A stretch of DNA of 64,000 bases, taken from assembly GCA_964453335.1 (NCBI GenBank), contig CAYVOK010000009.1, positions 1 through 64,000 of the forward strand. The letters run 5' to 3'. The notes beneath the pieces are model-generated. The model saw only the letters and a list, made by a program, of their open reading frames with translations, was not told the DNA's origin and made no database searches. How positions within the stretch are numbered: position 1 is the first letter of the stretch; each line of letters begins with the position of its first letter. Source of the stretch: VGBO01 sp964453335. GTDB lineage: Bacteria > Actinomycetota > Acidimicrobiia > Acidimicrobiales > CAIXPF01. This document shows, piece by piece, positions 26,813 to 37,324 of the stretch. Made by a program: the position numbers and the translations under genes.

Positions 26813-27598
26813 GTGGACAGCCCGACCGAGCACGCGGTGCCGACCGCGGGGGCGACGCCGCCCGGCCGGGCCGTCGGACGGTCGTTCGTGCTCCATGCGC
26901 TCGGCGGTTGGATCACCGCCCAGGTCGTCGGCAGCGTCGCCGTCGCACTGGCCCTCTTCGCGGCGACACCCACCGGCACGGCGGTCGGCACGGCCGTCGC
27001 CGCCGTCCTCGACGGGGCGGGCGACCCCGACGTGATCGCCGGCCTGACGGTGGGGACGTTCACGCTCGTCGTCCTGCCGGGTTGGATCGCCCAGCTCGGC
27101 GCGGTCGCATCCGCGACCTGGGGTGCGGGGCGGTCGGTGGTGGACACGCTCGGGTTGCGGTTCCGGGCCTCCGACGTGCCGGTCGGGCTCGCGGCCGGGG
27201 TCGGCGCACAGGTCCTCGTCGGTCTCCTGTACCGCCTCGTCGACGTCGACGCCGGGGCACCGGCGACCCGGCTGCTCGCCAAGGCCGACACGCCCGGCGC
27301 GGCGGTGACGATGGCGGTGCTGCTCGTCGGCGTCGCCCCCTTCGTCGAGGAGCTCGTCTACCGGGGTCTGCTCCAGCGCGGGCTCGGCGCCTACGTCGAC
27401 GCACGGTTCGCGCTCGTCGTGACGGCGGTCGTGTTCGCGGTCGTCCACTTCCAGACGGTGCAGTTCGCAGGGCTGCTCGTCGCCGGCCTCGTCTTCGGCG
27501 GTCTCGCACAGTGGTCGGGACGTCTCGGACCGGCGATCGTCGCGCACGTCGGGTTCAACGCCACGACGGTCGGCTGGATGTTGCTCGTCGGCTCCTGA
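26813..27598 (+). CDS. CPBP-family intramembrane metalloprotease
   Basis: 261 residues from GTG 26813, with about seven hydrophobic helices. The CPBP (CAAX protease, bacteriocin-processing) motifs are present: EELVYRG (EExxxR), then FAVVHFQ and HVGFNA, which supply the other glutamate and histidine ligands of the active site. Substrates of actinobacterial members are unknown. It is divergent from ftsH, another membrane protease. Confidence 0.88.
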   Translation: MDSPTEHAVPTAGATPPGRAVGRSFVLHALGGWITAQVVGSVAVALALFAATPTGTAVGTAVAAVLDGAGDPDVIAGLTVGTFTLVVLPGWIAQLGAVASATWGAGRSVVDTLGLRFRASDVPVGLAAGVGAQVLVGLLYRLVDVDAGAPATRLLAKADTPGAAVTMAVLLVGVAPFVEELVYRGLLQRGLGAYVDARFALVVTAVVFAVVHFQTVQFAGLLVAGLVFGGLAQWSGRLGPAIVAHVGFNATTVGWMLLVGS

Positions 27599-27648
27599 GC
27601 CCCCCGTCGGGGCGGCGGGGATGGCACGGCGCCCTGCGGCGCGACCGT

Positions 27649-27654
27649 TAGCCT
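27649..27654 (+). promoter_or_regulatory. TAGCCT -10 box of the large membrane protein gene
   Basis: TAGCCT ends 9 nt before ATG 27664. Confidence 0.55.
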
Positions 27655-27663
27655 GCAGGGCGC

Positions 27664-30501
27664 ATGGACGAGGCCCCCACCGAGGACGTCGCCGAGGGCG
27701 ACGCGCCCGACGACGCCGCTGCGACCGACGAGGTCGGCGACGACGTCGCGGACGCGGACACGGTCGCCGACGAACGGCGCCGCGCCCGTCTCGGTCCACC
27801 CCGCACGGTCGACGACTGGGTGCAGATCGGGGTCACGGCGTTCTGGGTCGTCGTCGCCGTCGCCTTCATCTGGCAGCAGGTGGGTGGCTCGCTGCTCCTC
27901 GCCGACAACCTGCCGACCGGCGGCGACATGGGGGCCCACGTGTGGGGCCCGGACTACCTGCGTCGCGAACTGCTCCCGTCGGGCCGGCTCTCGGGCTGGA
28001 CACCGGACTGGTACGCCGGGTTCCCCGCGTACCACTTCTACATGGTGCTGCCGTCGCTGCTCGTGCTGCTCTACGACGTGGCGTTCAGCTACGGCGTCGC
28101 CTTCAAGCTCGCCACGGTGACGGGCATGCTCACCCTGCCGGTGGCGGCGTGGGCGATGGCCCGGCTGTTCCGTCTGCGCTACCCGGCCCCGTTGCTGGCG
28201 GCGCTCGCGACCCTGCCGTTCCTGTTCGACGGCCGGTTCACGATCTACGGCGGCAACGCAGCGTCGACGCTCGCCGGAGAGTTCGCGTTCTCGCTCAGCC
28301 TGTCCGTGGCGCTCGTCTACCTCGGCGTCGTCGGCCGCGGGCTCGAGACGGGCCGTCACCGGGCGCTCGCCGCCGCGCTGTACGCGCTCGTCATCCTGTT
28401 GCACCTCATCCCGGCGCTCTTCGCGACGCTCGGCACGATCGTGCTCGGCCTGCTGCGGGCGACGTCCGACGCCCGGCGACCGGCGGCCCGCGTGGTCCTC
28501 GGTGCGTTCGTCGGCCTCGTCGGTCTCGGCCTGTGGATCGGGGTCGCTGCGTCCGCCGTGGTCGGGATCGCGTGCGCAGCGGCAGGGCTGCTGCTGTTCC
28601 TGGCCGGGGCGTGGTGGGTCGAACCGGCGTGGCGGGCGAGCCTGCTGTGGGTGGTGCCGGTCGGGCTCGCCGGAGCCGCGGTGAGCGGGTTCTGGGCGCT
28701 CCCGTTCGTGGGGCGCCACGCGTACTTCAACGACATGGGCTGGGAACGCATCCAGCTCTACGCCGAGAACCTCGCGCCCGGTGGGCCGGCGGAGGCGGTC
28801 TGGTTCGTCGTGATGGGGCTCGCAGTCGCCGGTGCAGTGCTCAGCCTCGTCGAACGCAACCGGTTCGGTGCGTTCCTCGTCGCCATGGCCGCTGCGTCGG
28901 CGGGTGCCTTCGTGTGGTGGCCCGACACGCAGATGTGGAACGCCCGCTTCCTGCCCTTCTACTACCTGAGCCTCCACCTCCTCGCCGCGCTCGGGCTCGC
29001 CCTGCTCGTCGGCCGGTTGCGCGGGGTCGCGGGTCGTTCCGTGCTCGCGACGGCGAGCGCCGTCGTGATCCTGTTCGTGACCGCGCTCCCGCTCGGCTCC
29101 GTTCCCGGGGCGACGAAGCTGGTCGACGGGGAGCACCGGTTCCTAGGCATCGGGATGCGGCCGTCGTTCATCGACGACTGGGCCCGGTGGAACTACAGCG
29201 GGTACGAGGACAAGGCCGGTTGGGAGGAGTACCGGGCGCTCGTCGACACGATGGCCGACCTCGGTGCGTCGAACGGGTGCGGCCGGGCGATGTGGGAGTA
29301 CGAGCTCGACAAGCTGAACACCTACGGCACGCCGATGGCGCTGATGCTGCTCCCGTACTGGACCGATGGCTGCATCGGGTCGATGGAGGGCCTGTACTTC
29401 GAGTCGGCGGCGACCACGCCGTTCCACTTCCTCAACCAGGCGGAACTGTCCGACAAGCCGTCCTCCGCGCAGCGTGACATGCCCTACCGCGGCTTCGACA
29501 TGACGTCGGGTGTCGACCACCTGCAGCTGCTCGGGGCGCGCTACTACCTCGCCTACTCGGATCGGGCGAAGGGCGCCGCGGCGGACGATCCCGACCTCCG
29601 CCGGATCGGCACGTCGGGCCCGTGGGCGATCTACGAGGTGAAGGGCAGCGACCTCGTCGTCGGCCTCACCCGCCAGCCGGCCGTGGTCACCGGTGTGGCG
29701 CAGGACCAGAAGGAATGGCTGCCGTTCGCGGCCGACTACTACATGGACCGGTCGCGCTGGGACGTGATGCTGGCAGCCGACGGTCCCGAGACGTGGCAGC
29801 GCGTCGCCCCGGACGAGACCCCGAAGCTGCGGGCCGAACCGGACGTGAAGATCACCGATCTCGTCGTCGACGCCCAGCGCATCACCTTCGAGGTCGACCA
29901 GCCGGGCACGCCGGTGCTCGTGAAGGCGTCGTACTTCCCGAACTGGACGGCGACCGGCGCCGACGGTCCGTACCGCGTCGCGCCGAACCTGATGGTCGTC
30001 GTCCCGACGGGACGCACGGTCGAACTGCAGTACGGCCGGACCGGCCTCGACTGGCTCGGGATCGGCCTGACGCTGCTCGGCGTCGTCGCGATCGTGGTGC
30101 TCGGGCGTCGGCGCCCGCTCACGTTCGCCCCGCTCGCCGCCGCGGCGGGGGGTGGGCCGGCGTCCGTCGACGCCTTGGGCGCGCCCGTCGTGCCGACCGT
30201 CGGTGCCGGCGACGCAGCGGACGGCCCGACATCGTCGGCCTCCGCCGACGACCTGGTCGGCCCGGACGGCGAGGACGCGGACGCCGTCGTCGAGCCAGCG
30301 GACGAAACGACAGCACCCGCCTCCCCGCCGACGTGGACCCCGCCGCCGCCCACGGCGATCACCCCCGTGGTGGAGATCGGCCGAGACACCGACCGGGCCC
30401 GCCGCAGCGGCATCCCGGGTTGGACGACGCCGTTCGAGGACGACGACTGGGGTGACGCCCGCTGGGGTTCCGCCAACCCCTCCACCGACGACCCGTCGTG
30501 A
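27664..30501 (+). CDS. Multi-pass membrane protein, PTPS-related type (PF10131-like)
   Basis: 945 residues. An acidic cytoplasmic N-terminus (1-55) precedes about 12 membrane helices. Early external loops contain GGDMGAHVWGPDYL and WTPDWYAGFPAYHFY, typical of the '6-pyruvoyl-tetrahydropterin synthase-related' membrane domain, whose relatives look like GT-C polyprenyl-sugar transferases. A periplasmic domain follows, then a last helix (about 795-815) and an acidic Pro/Ala tail. Its stop overlaps the next start (GTGA), and the next gene makes polyprenyl-phosphate sugars. A role in glycan transfer across the membrane is inferred. Confidence 0.75.
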   Translation: MDEAPTEDVAEGDAPDDAAATDEVGDDVADADTVADERRRARLGPPRTVDDWVQIGVTAFWVVVAVAFIWQQVGGSLLLADNLPTGGDMGAHVWGPDYLRRELLPSGRLSGWTPDWYAGFPAYHFYMVLPSLLVLLYDVAFSYGVAFKLATVTGMLTLPVAAWAMARLFRLRYPAPLLAALATLPFLFDGRFTIYGGNAASTLAGEFAFSLSLSVALVYLGVVGRGLETGRHRALAAALYALVILLHLIPALFATLGTIVLGLLRATSDARRPAARVVLGAFVGLVGLGLWIGVAASAVVGIACAAAGLLLFLAGAWWVEPAWRASLLWVVPVGLAGAAVSGFWALPFVGRHAYFNDMGWERIQLYAENLAPGGPAEAVWFVVMGLAVAGAVLSLVERNRFGAFLVAMAAASAGAFVWWPDTQMWNARFLPFYYLSLHLLAALGLALLVGRLRGVAGRSVLATASAVVILFVTALPLGSVPGATKLVDGEHRFLGIGMRPSFIDDWARWNYSGYEDKAGWEEYRALVDTMADLGASNGCGRAMWEYELDKLNTYGTPMALMLLPYWTDGCIGSMEGLYFESAATTPFHFLNQAELSDKPSSAQRDMPYRGFDMTSGVDHLQLLGARYYLAYSDRAKGAAADDPDLRRIGTSGPWAIYEVKGSDLVVGLTRQPAVVTGVAQDQKEWLPFAADYYMDRSRWDVMLAADGPETWQRVAPDETPKLRAEPDVKITDLVVDAQRITFEVDQPGTPVLVKASYFPNWTATGADGPYRVAPNLMVVVPTGRTVELQYGRTGLDWLGIGLTLLGVVAIVVLGRRRPLTFAPLAAAAGGGPASVDALGAPVVPTVGAGDAADGPTSSASADDLVGPDGEDADAVVEPADETTAPASPPTWTPPPPTAITPVVEIGRDTDRARRSGIPGWTTPFEDDDWGDARWGSANPSTDDPS

Positions 30502-31715
30502 GCGACCGCGTCCGCCGTCTCGTCGGTCGCTTCGCGGTCGTCGGCGCGTGCGTGACGCTCGTCGACGTGACCGTGTTCGTCCTGGCGCGGCGCGCCGGTG
30601 GTCTGTCGCTCGTCGGCGCGGCGGCACTCGCCGTCGGGGTCGCGGCGACGACGTCGTACGCGGCGCATCGCTGGCTCACCTTCCGCGGTGACCCCTATGC
30701 GCGGTGGGTGCGCCGACCGGGTGTCGTGGTCGGCGTCGTGGTCGTCGCGGGACTCGTCGACGTCGCCGTGGTCGTCCTGCTCGTCGGTCCCCGCACCACG
30801 GCGGTCGTGCCCCTCGTCGCGGGGAAGCTCGCGGCGCTCGGTGTCGGCGCGTCGTTGCGGCTCGTCGCGTTCCGGCGCGTGCTCTTCGGCGAGGTGCGGC
30901 GGCGCAGCGGTGCGGCACCGCAGCGCGACCCGGCGGCGGGTGCCGTGCGGCTCTCCGTCGTCGTCCCGGCCTACCGGGAGGAGGAACGGATCGGTGCCAC
31001 GGTGGACCGGGTGCGCCGTGCGCTCGCGCCGGTCGTAGCGGACGGCGGGCTCGAGATCGTCGTGGTCGACGACGGTTCCCCCGACGGCACCTCGGCAGCA
31101 GCCCGGGCGGCGGGCGCGGATGTCGTGCTGCGCCAGGAGCCGAACCAGGGCAAGGGTGCGGCGGTGCGGGCCGGCATGATCGCCGCCACCGGTCGGACGA
31201 TCGTGTTCACCGACGCCGACCTGGCGTACCCGCCGGAGCAGGTGCTGCGTGTCCTCGACGCCGTGGAGGCCGGCTGGGACGTCGTCGTCGGCAGCCGCCG
31301 CCACGTCGACACGACGACCCTCGTGGGGGCACGACGGATCCGGGAGATCGGCGGCCGGGTCATCAACCTGTGCACGACCGCCGTGCTGTTGGGACAGTAC
31401 CGCGACACGCAGTGCGGGTTGAAGGGATTCCGTTCCGACGTGGCGAACCTCCTGTTCCGCCAGGTCCGCACGACCGGGTTCGCGTTCGACATCGAGGTGT
31501 TCCACCTCGCCGAGCGGTACGAGCTCGGCGTGCTCGAGGTCCCCGTCGAGGTGGAGAACTCGGAACGGTCGACGGTGAAGGTGGTGCGCGACGGGTTCCG
31601 GCTCCTGCGGGACCTCGTGCGGATCCGCCGGTGGGCGAAGACGGGTGCGTACGCGTCCGATCCGGCGGTGGTGTGGCCGCTGCCGCTCCCGGGAACCCCG
31701 GGGCGCAGCCGGTAG
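30498..31715 (+). CDS. GtrA domain fused to a GT2 polyprenyl-phosphate sugar synthase
   Basis: 405 residues from GTG 30498. The first ~130 residues carry four hydrophobic helices of the GtrA type. The rest (about 150-385) is a GT2 domain of the dolichyl-phosphate glucose/mannose synthase kind: LSVVVPAYREEERI, VVDDGSPDGT, NQGKGAAVRAGM, FTDADLAYP and TQCGLKGFR. GtrA proteins help move polyprenyl-P-sugars across the membrane, so synthesis and flipping may be joined in one protein. It is coupled to the membrane protein before it and lies just ahead of manB. Confidence 0.88.
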   Translation: MSDRVRRLVGRFAVVGACVTLVDVTVFVLARRAGGLSLVGAAALAVGVAATTSYAAHRWLTFRGDPYARWVRRPGVVVGVVVVAGLVDVAVVVLLVGPRTTAVVPLVAGKLAALGVGASLRLVAFRRVLFGEVRRRSGAAPQRDPAAGAVRLSVVVPAYREEERIGATVDRVRRALAPVVADGGLEIVVVDDGSPDGTSAAARAAGADVVLRQEPNQGKGAAVRAGMIAATGRTIVFTDADLAYPPEQVLRVLDAVEAGWDVVVGSRRHVDTTTLVGARRIREIGGRVINLCTTAVLLGQYRDTQCGLKGFRSDVANLLFRQVRTTGFAFDIEVFHLAERYELGVLEVPVEVENSERSTVKVVRDGFRLLRDLVRIRRWAKTGAYASDPAVVWPLPLPGTPGRSR

Positions 31716-31718
31716 TCT
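31713..31718 (+). promoter_or_regulatory. TAGTCT -10 box upstream of manB
   Basis: The hexamer begins with the TAG stop of the GtrA-GT2 gene (31713-31715). Transcription from here would give a short leader before the manB start. Confidence 0.4.
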
Positions 31719-31763
31719 CCTCGCCGGCGAACCGGGTGGCCGGTGCTGCCCCGACCGGGACGG

Positions 31764-33107
31764 ATGCTCGTGCTCGACGCGATCTTCAAGGCCTACGACG
31801 TGCGGGGGGTCTACCCCGACGAGATCGACGCCGACCGGTGTCGCCGGATCGGCTGGTCGTTCGCGCGGTGGGTGGCAGAACGCGACGGGGCGACCCGGGT
31901 CCTCGTCGGCCGGGACATGCGCCCCTCGGGCCCCGAGCTCGCGGACGCGTTCGCCGACGGCGTGCAGACCGCAGGCCTCGACGTCGTCGACATCGGCCTC
32001 GTGTCGACCGACCTCGCCTACTTCGCGGCGGGTCGGCTCGACGCCCCCGCCGCGATGTTCACCGCGTCGCACAACCCGGCGCAGTACAACGGGATCAAGT
32101 TCTGCCGTTCGGCGGCCCGGCCGGTCGGCTCCGACAGCGGCCTCGCCGAGGTGCGCGACGGCGCTGCCGCCGAACCCGTGCAGGTCGGGGACCGGGGGAG
32201 CCGGAGCAGCGTCGACCTGCTCGACGACTACGCCGCGCACGTCCGGTCCTTCGTCGACCCCGGTGTGCTGCGGCCGTTGCGGATCGTGGCGGACACGGCG
32301 AACGGGATGGGCGGCCTCGTCGTCCCGGCGGTGTTCGCCGGGCTGCCGTTCACGCTCGAGGTCCTCTATCCCGAGCTCGACGGCACGTTCCCGAACCATC
32401 CGGCCGATCCGATCCAGCCGGAGAACCTGCGGGATCTGCAGAAGCGGGTGCTCGAGACCGGTGCTGACGTCGGGCTCGCGTTCGACGGTGACGCCGACCG
32501 GGTGTTCCTCGTCGACGAACGCGCCGAGCCGCTGTCGGGTTCGCTCACGACGACGATCGTCGCCGCCGGTCTGCTCGACCGGCATCCGGGCTCGACGATC
32601 GTGCACAACCTGATCTGTTCGAAGGCGCTGCCGGAGATCGTGCGGGAGCGTGGCGGGGTGCCGGTGCGGACCCGGGTGGGGCACAGCTTCGTGAAGGCCG
32701 TGATGGCCGAGACCGACGCGCTCTTCGGCGGCGAGCACTCGGCGCACTACTACTTCCGGGACAACTGGCGGGCGGACTCGGGTTGCATCGCCGCGGTGGT
32801 CGTGCTCGAGCAGCTCTGTCGGGCCGGTGTCCCGCTGTCGGAGCTGCGACGGCCGTTCGAGCGCTACGCGGCGTCCGGTGAGATCAACACCACCGTCGCC
32901 GACCCGGCGGTCGTGATCGACCGGGTCGCTGCGGCGTACGCGGCGCACGACCAGGACCGCCTCGACGGGCTGACGGTCGACTGCGGTGCGTGGTGGTTCA
33001 ACCTGCGTCCGTCGAACACCGAACCGCTGCTGCGGCTCAACCTCGAGGCCGGCACGGCCGCCGAGGTCGCCGCCCGTGTCGCCGAGGTCCGCGCCCACTT
33101 CGGCTGA
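31764..33107 (+). CDS. manB: Phosphomannomutase / phosphoglucomutase
   Basis: 447 residues from ATG 31764 (MLVLDAIFKAYDVRG); GTG 31743 is a possible earlier start. Alpha-D-phosphohexomutase signatures are the phosphoserine loop TASHNPAQYNGIK, the Mg2+ site FDGDADRV, the sugar-binding GGEHSAHYYF, and the C-terminal phosphate site RPSNTEPLLR. It interconverts mannose-6-P and mannose-1-P. With manA just downstream and manC at 9727 it supplies GDP-mannose. It corresponds to mycobacterial Rv3257c. Confidence 0.93.
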   Translation: MLVLDAIFKAYDVRGVYPDEIDADRCRRIGWSFARWVAERDGATRVLVGRDMRPSGPELADAFADGVQTAGLDVVDIGLVSTDLAYFAAGRLDAPAAMFTASHNPAQYNGIKFCRSAARPVGSDSGLAEVRDGAAAEPVQVGDRGSRSSVDLLDDYAAHVRSFVDPGVLRPLRIVADTANGMGGLVVPAVFAGLPFTLEVLYPELDGTFPNHPADPIQPENLRDLQKRVLETGADVGLAFDGDADRVFLVDERAEPLSGSLTTTIVAAGLLDRHPGSTIVHNLICSKALPEIVRERGGVPVRTRVGHSFVKAVMAETDALFGGEHSAHYYFRDNWRADSGCIAAVVVLEQLCRAGVPLSELRRPFERYAASGEINTTVADPAVVIDRVAAAYAAHDQDRLDGLTVDCGAWWFNLRPSNTEPLLRLNLEAGTAAEVAARVAEVRAHFG

Positions 33108-33157
33108 ACGCCCCCCACCCCGCCCACGGTCCCCACCGTCCGACCCCGGAGCACCCC

Positions 33158-33370
33158 ATGCCGCTCGACCCGTTCCTGCTCGAGATCCTCGCCTGTCCCG
33201 AGGACAAGGGCCCGTTGCTGTACATCGAGGCCGAGGACACGCTGTACAACCCGCGTCTGCGGCGTCGCTACCGCATCGTCGAGGGGATCCCGGATCTCCT
33301 CGTCGACGAGGCGGAGGCGGTCGACGGGGCCGAGCACGACCGGCTCGTCGCGCTCGCCGGCGGTTCCTGA
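33158..33370 (+). CDS. Trm112-like small protein
   Basis: 70 residues from ATG 33158 with GGAG nearby. LLEILACPEDKGPLLYIEAE at the N-terminus and RYRIVEGIPDLL in the middle match the Trm112-like family (PF03966). Only one of the Cys residues of zinc-binding members is present, so it probably does not bind zinc through a ribbon. Members assist methyltransferases in eukaryotes; bacterial roles are unclear. In actinobacteria such a gene often sits between manB and manA, as here. Confidence 0.85.
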   Translation: MPLDPFLLEILACPEDKGPLLYIEAEDTLYNPRLRRRYRIVEGIPDLLVDEAEAVDGAEHDRLVALAGGS

Positions 33371-33385
33371 GGACGTCCGCCCCCC

Positions 33386-34546
33386 GTGTACGAGCTGCAG
33401 AACCCCGCGCAGCGGTACGACTGGGGTTCACCGACCGCCATCCCAGCGCTGCTGGGCGTGCCCGCCGACGGGAGCCCGGTCGCCGAGGTGTGGATGGGGG
33501 CACACCCCTCCGCGCCGTCGATGGCGGTGCTCGACGACGGGAGCACGGTCGCCCTCGACGTCCTCGTCGCCGGTGCGGACTCCGGTGCGGGGCCGGATCT
33601 CCCGTTCCTGCTGAAGCTGCTGGCCGCCGAACGGCCGTTGTCGCTGCAGGCCCACCCGGACGCGGCGCAGGCGCGGAGCGGGTTCGCGGCGGAGGAGGCG
33701 GCCGGCGTCCCGCGTGACGCTTCGACGCGCACCTACCGGGACCCGAACCCGAAACCGGAGCTCCTCGTCGCGCTCACCCCGTTCGAGGTGCTGTCGGGCT
33801 TCCGTGCCCCGGTGGTCGCCGCCGACGTGGTGCGGGCGTTCGGGTTGACCGCCGCGGCGGACCGTCTCGCTGCGGGGGATCTCACCGGGGTGCTGTGGGA
33901 CTGGTGGGGTGCCGATGCGGCGGGGCGCGCAGCGGTGGCCGACGCGGTCGCCGCCGGCGCGGCGCGCGCTGCGGCGGACTATCCCGAGGAGGCAGCGCTC
34001 GTGGTCCGGGCGGCTGCGTTGCACCCGGGCGACGTGGGGGTGGCGGTCACGTTGCTGCTCAACCGGCTCGTGCTCGCGCCCGGCGAGGCGCTGTTCGCCG
34101 CGGCCGGTCGTCTGCACGCCTACGTGGCAGGGTTCGGGGTGGAGATCATGGCGAACTCCGACAACGTGGTGCGTGGCGGGCTGACGACGAAAGCGGTCGA
34201 CGTCGCGGAACTGCGCCGCATCGTGCGGGTCGAGCCCGAACCGCTCGTCGCGTTGCGACCGGTGCCCGTCGCCGGGACGCCGGAGGCGGTGTTCCCGTCG
34301 GGCCCGGCGCCGTTCCGATTGGGGCGAGCGACGCTCGAGGGCGGACCGTGGACCCCGCGGCGTCTCGGCGCCGAGGTGGTGCTGTGCACCGACGGTGCCC
34401 TGACCCTCCGCGCCGGTGACCGCACCGTGCACCTGCGAGCCGGTGGTTCGGTGTTCGTGCCGGCCGGATCGCCGACGTACACGGTCGAGGGTCGGGGTGC
34501 GTGCTTCCGGGCGAGCGCGCACGCCGACGACGTCCCGTCGCTCTGA
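33386..34546 (+). CDS. manA: Mannose-6-phosphate isomerase, class I
   Basis: 386 residues from GTG 33386. Type I PMI features: QRYDWGS at the N-terminus, AEVWMGAHPSAPS, the zinc-site region PLSLQAHPD, NPKPELLVAL, and the late HAYVAGFGVEIMANSDNVVRGGLTTK. It interconverts fructose-6-P and mannose-6-P, the entry to GDP-mannose. It begins 15 nt after the Trm112-like gene, so manB, that gene and manA are probably co-transcribed. It corresponds to Rv3255c. Confidence 0.94.
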   Translation: MYELQNPAQRYDWGSPTAIPALLGVPADGSPVAEVWMGAHPSAPSMAVLDDGSTVALDVLVAGADSGAGPDLPFLLKLLAAERPLSLQAHPDAAQARSGFAAEEAAGVPRDASTRTYRDPNPKPELLVALTPFEVLSGFRAPVVAADVVRAFGLTAAADRLAAGDLTGVLWDWWGADAAGRAAVADAVAAGAARAAADYPEEAALVVRAAALHPGDVGVAVTLLLNRLVLAPGEALFAAAGRLHAYVAGFGVEIMANSDNVVRGGLTTKAVDVAELRRIVRVEPEPLVALRPVPVAGTPEAVFPSGPAPFRLGRATLEGGPWTPRRLGAEVVLCTDGALTLRAGDRTVHLRAGGSVFVPAGSPTYTVEGRGACFRASAHADDVPSL

Positions 34547-34584
34547 GCCCGGGGGCGGTCGACCGTCAGTCGGGCCCGCGCCCC

Positions 34585-34590
34585 TACACT
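34585..34590 (+). promoter_or_regulatory. TACACT -10 box of sahH
   Basis: TACACT lies 45 nt before ATG 34636, implying a leader of about 38 nt with a GGAG ribosome-binding site at 34628-34631. Confidence 0.5.
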
Positions 34591-34635
34591 GCTCCAGTCC
34601 GCCCCCGGCTGTCGCCGGCCGTCCCGTGGAGCGCC

Positions 34636-36108
<1,473 letters not shown>

Positions 36109-36134
36109 GCGACCGGGTCGGACGGGGGATCGAC

Positions 36135-37304
36135 GTGGCGGGGGGCCAGCGCGCGACCGTCACGTTCGCGTTGGTGTGCGCGTCGACGCTCGGGACGTTC
36201 ACCGCGCAGGGGCTGCTCTACCCGGCTCTGCCGCTGTACATGACCGACGAGCTCGGCACGTCGAAGGCGATGGCCGGGCTCGTGATGTCGGTGGTGTCGG
36301 TGTCGGCGGTCGCGGTGCGACCCTGGGCCGGTGGCTTCGTCGACCGCGTCGGTCGTCGCCCGCTCATGCTGGCCGGACCGGCGTTGTTCGCGCTCAGCGC
36401 GATCGGTCTGATGCTCACCCGCTCGGTCGTGCTCGTGCTGCTGCTACGGCTCGTGCAGGGTGCGGCATCGGCGGGCACCTACACGGCGGCGGTCGCGATG
36501 ACGGCCGACGTCGCACCACCGGAACGACGCGCCGGGTTCCTCGCCCTGTTCAGCACGTTCTTCTACGTCGGGTTCTCGGCCGGGCCGTACGTGGCGGAAT
36601 GGTTGATCAGTGCGACCGACGGGTTCACCGCCGTGTGGTGGGCGGTCGCCGGGTTCACCGTGGCGGGAGCGCTCGCCGCGGCGGGTCTGCGGGAGACCTT
36701 GCCCGACGGTGCAGCCGACGCCCCTCGGGTCCCGGCGCTGCAACGGCTCTTCCACCCCGCCGCGCGTGGTCCGGGCATCGTGTTCTTCTGCATCGGGATC
36801 GGCTGGACGTCGGTCGCTGCGTTCCTGTCGCTGTACGCCCGTGAGATCGGGCTCGCGTCCTCCGACGTGCTGTTCCTCGCCCTGTCGGTCACCGTGCTCG
36901 CCACCCGGTTCGGAGTCGGTGGCCTCGCCGACCGGTACGGGCGCCTCCGGGTGGCGTTGCCGTCGACGGTCGCGATCGTCGTCGGTCTCGCCGGGGTGGC
37001 GTTCGTGCGGTCGCCGCTGCCGGCGATCGTGTTCCTCGTGATCTTCGGCATGGGGTATTCGGGCGGGTTCCCGGCGCTGCTCGCGATGGTCGCCGACCGT
37101 GCCCCCGATGCCGAGCGCGGGACGGCGATGGGGTCGTTCAACGTCTACTTCGACATCGGCGCGCCGCTCGGGGGGTACGGCGTCGGCCAGCTCATCGAGT
37201 GGGGCGGGTTCCCGCTCGGGTTCGGCGCGGTCGCCGCTGCGGCCGCCGTCGGCGGCCTGGTGCTCCCCTTCGTCGGGCGCAGCGACCGTCGCGTCGCGAC
37301 CTGA
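36135..37304 (+). CDS. MFS transporter
   Basis: 389 residues from GTG 36135 with GGGGGA upstream. Twelve hydrophobic helices and the major-facilitator motif A-like loops GGFVDRVGRRPLML (after helix 2) and GGLADRYGRLRVAL (after helix 8) are visible. Probably a drug or metabolite efflux protein; the substrate is unknown. Its last codons GCG ACC TGA lie inside a strong hairpin shared with the convergent ABC gene. Confidence 0.88.
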   Translation: MAGGQRATVTFALVCASTLGTFTAQGLLYPALPLYMTDELGTSKAMAGLVMSVVSVSAVAVRPWAGGFVDRVGRRPLMLAGPALFALSAIGLMLTRSVVLVLLLRLVQGAASAGTYTAAVAMTADVAPPERRAGFLALFSTFFYVGFSAGPYVAEWLISATDGFTAVWWAVAGFTVAGALAAAGLRETLPDGAADAPRVPALQRLFHPAARGPGIVFFCIGIGWTSVAAFLSLYAREIGLASSDVLFLALSVTVLATRFGVGGLADRYGRLRVALPSTVAIVVGLAGVAFVRSPLPAIVFLVIFGMGYSGGFPALLAMVADRAPDAERGTAMGSFNVYFDIGAPLGGYGVGQLIEWGGFPLGFGAVAAAAAVGGLVLPFVGRSDRRVAT

Positions 37305-37324
37305 CGGTTCGCCGTCAGGTCGCG
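37295..37324. terminator. Bidirectional terminator, 13-bp stem with TTCG loop
   Basis: CGCGACCTGACGG (37295-37307) and CCGTCAGGTCGCG (37312-37324) are exact complements around a TTCG tetraloop. Both convergent genes stop inside the stem (TGA 37302-37304, and TGA on minus at 37317-37315), and both end in Ala-Thr-stop. The very stable loop and position make this a convincing hairpin; there is no T tract on either side. Confidence 0.8.

Noticed and set aside
29739..33503. A 1254-codon minus-strand open frame
   Set aside because: Shadow of the GtrA-GT2, manB and neighbouring genes; no start signal or family resemblance.
34547..34635. A SAH riboswitch before sahH
   Set aside because: The predicted leader is only about 40 nt and none of the conserved SAH-aptamer segments could be found.
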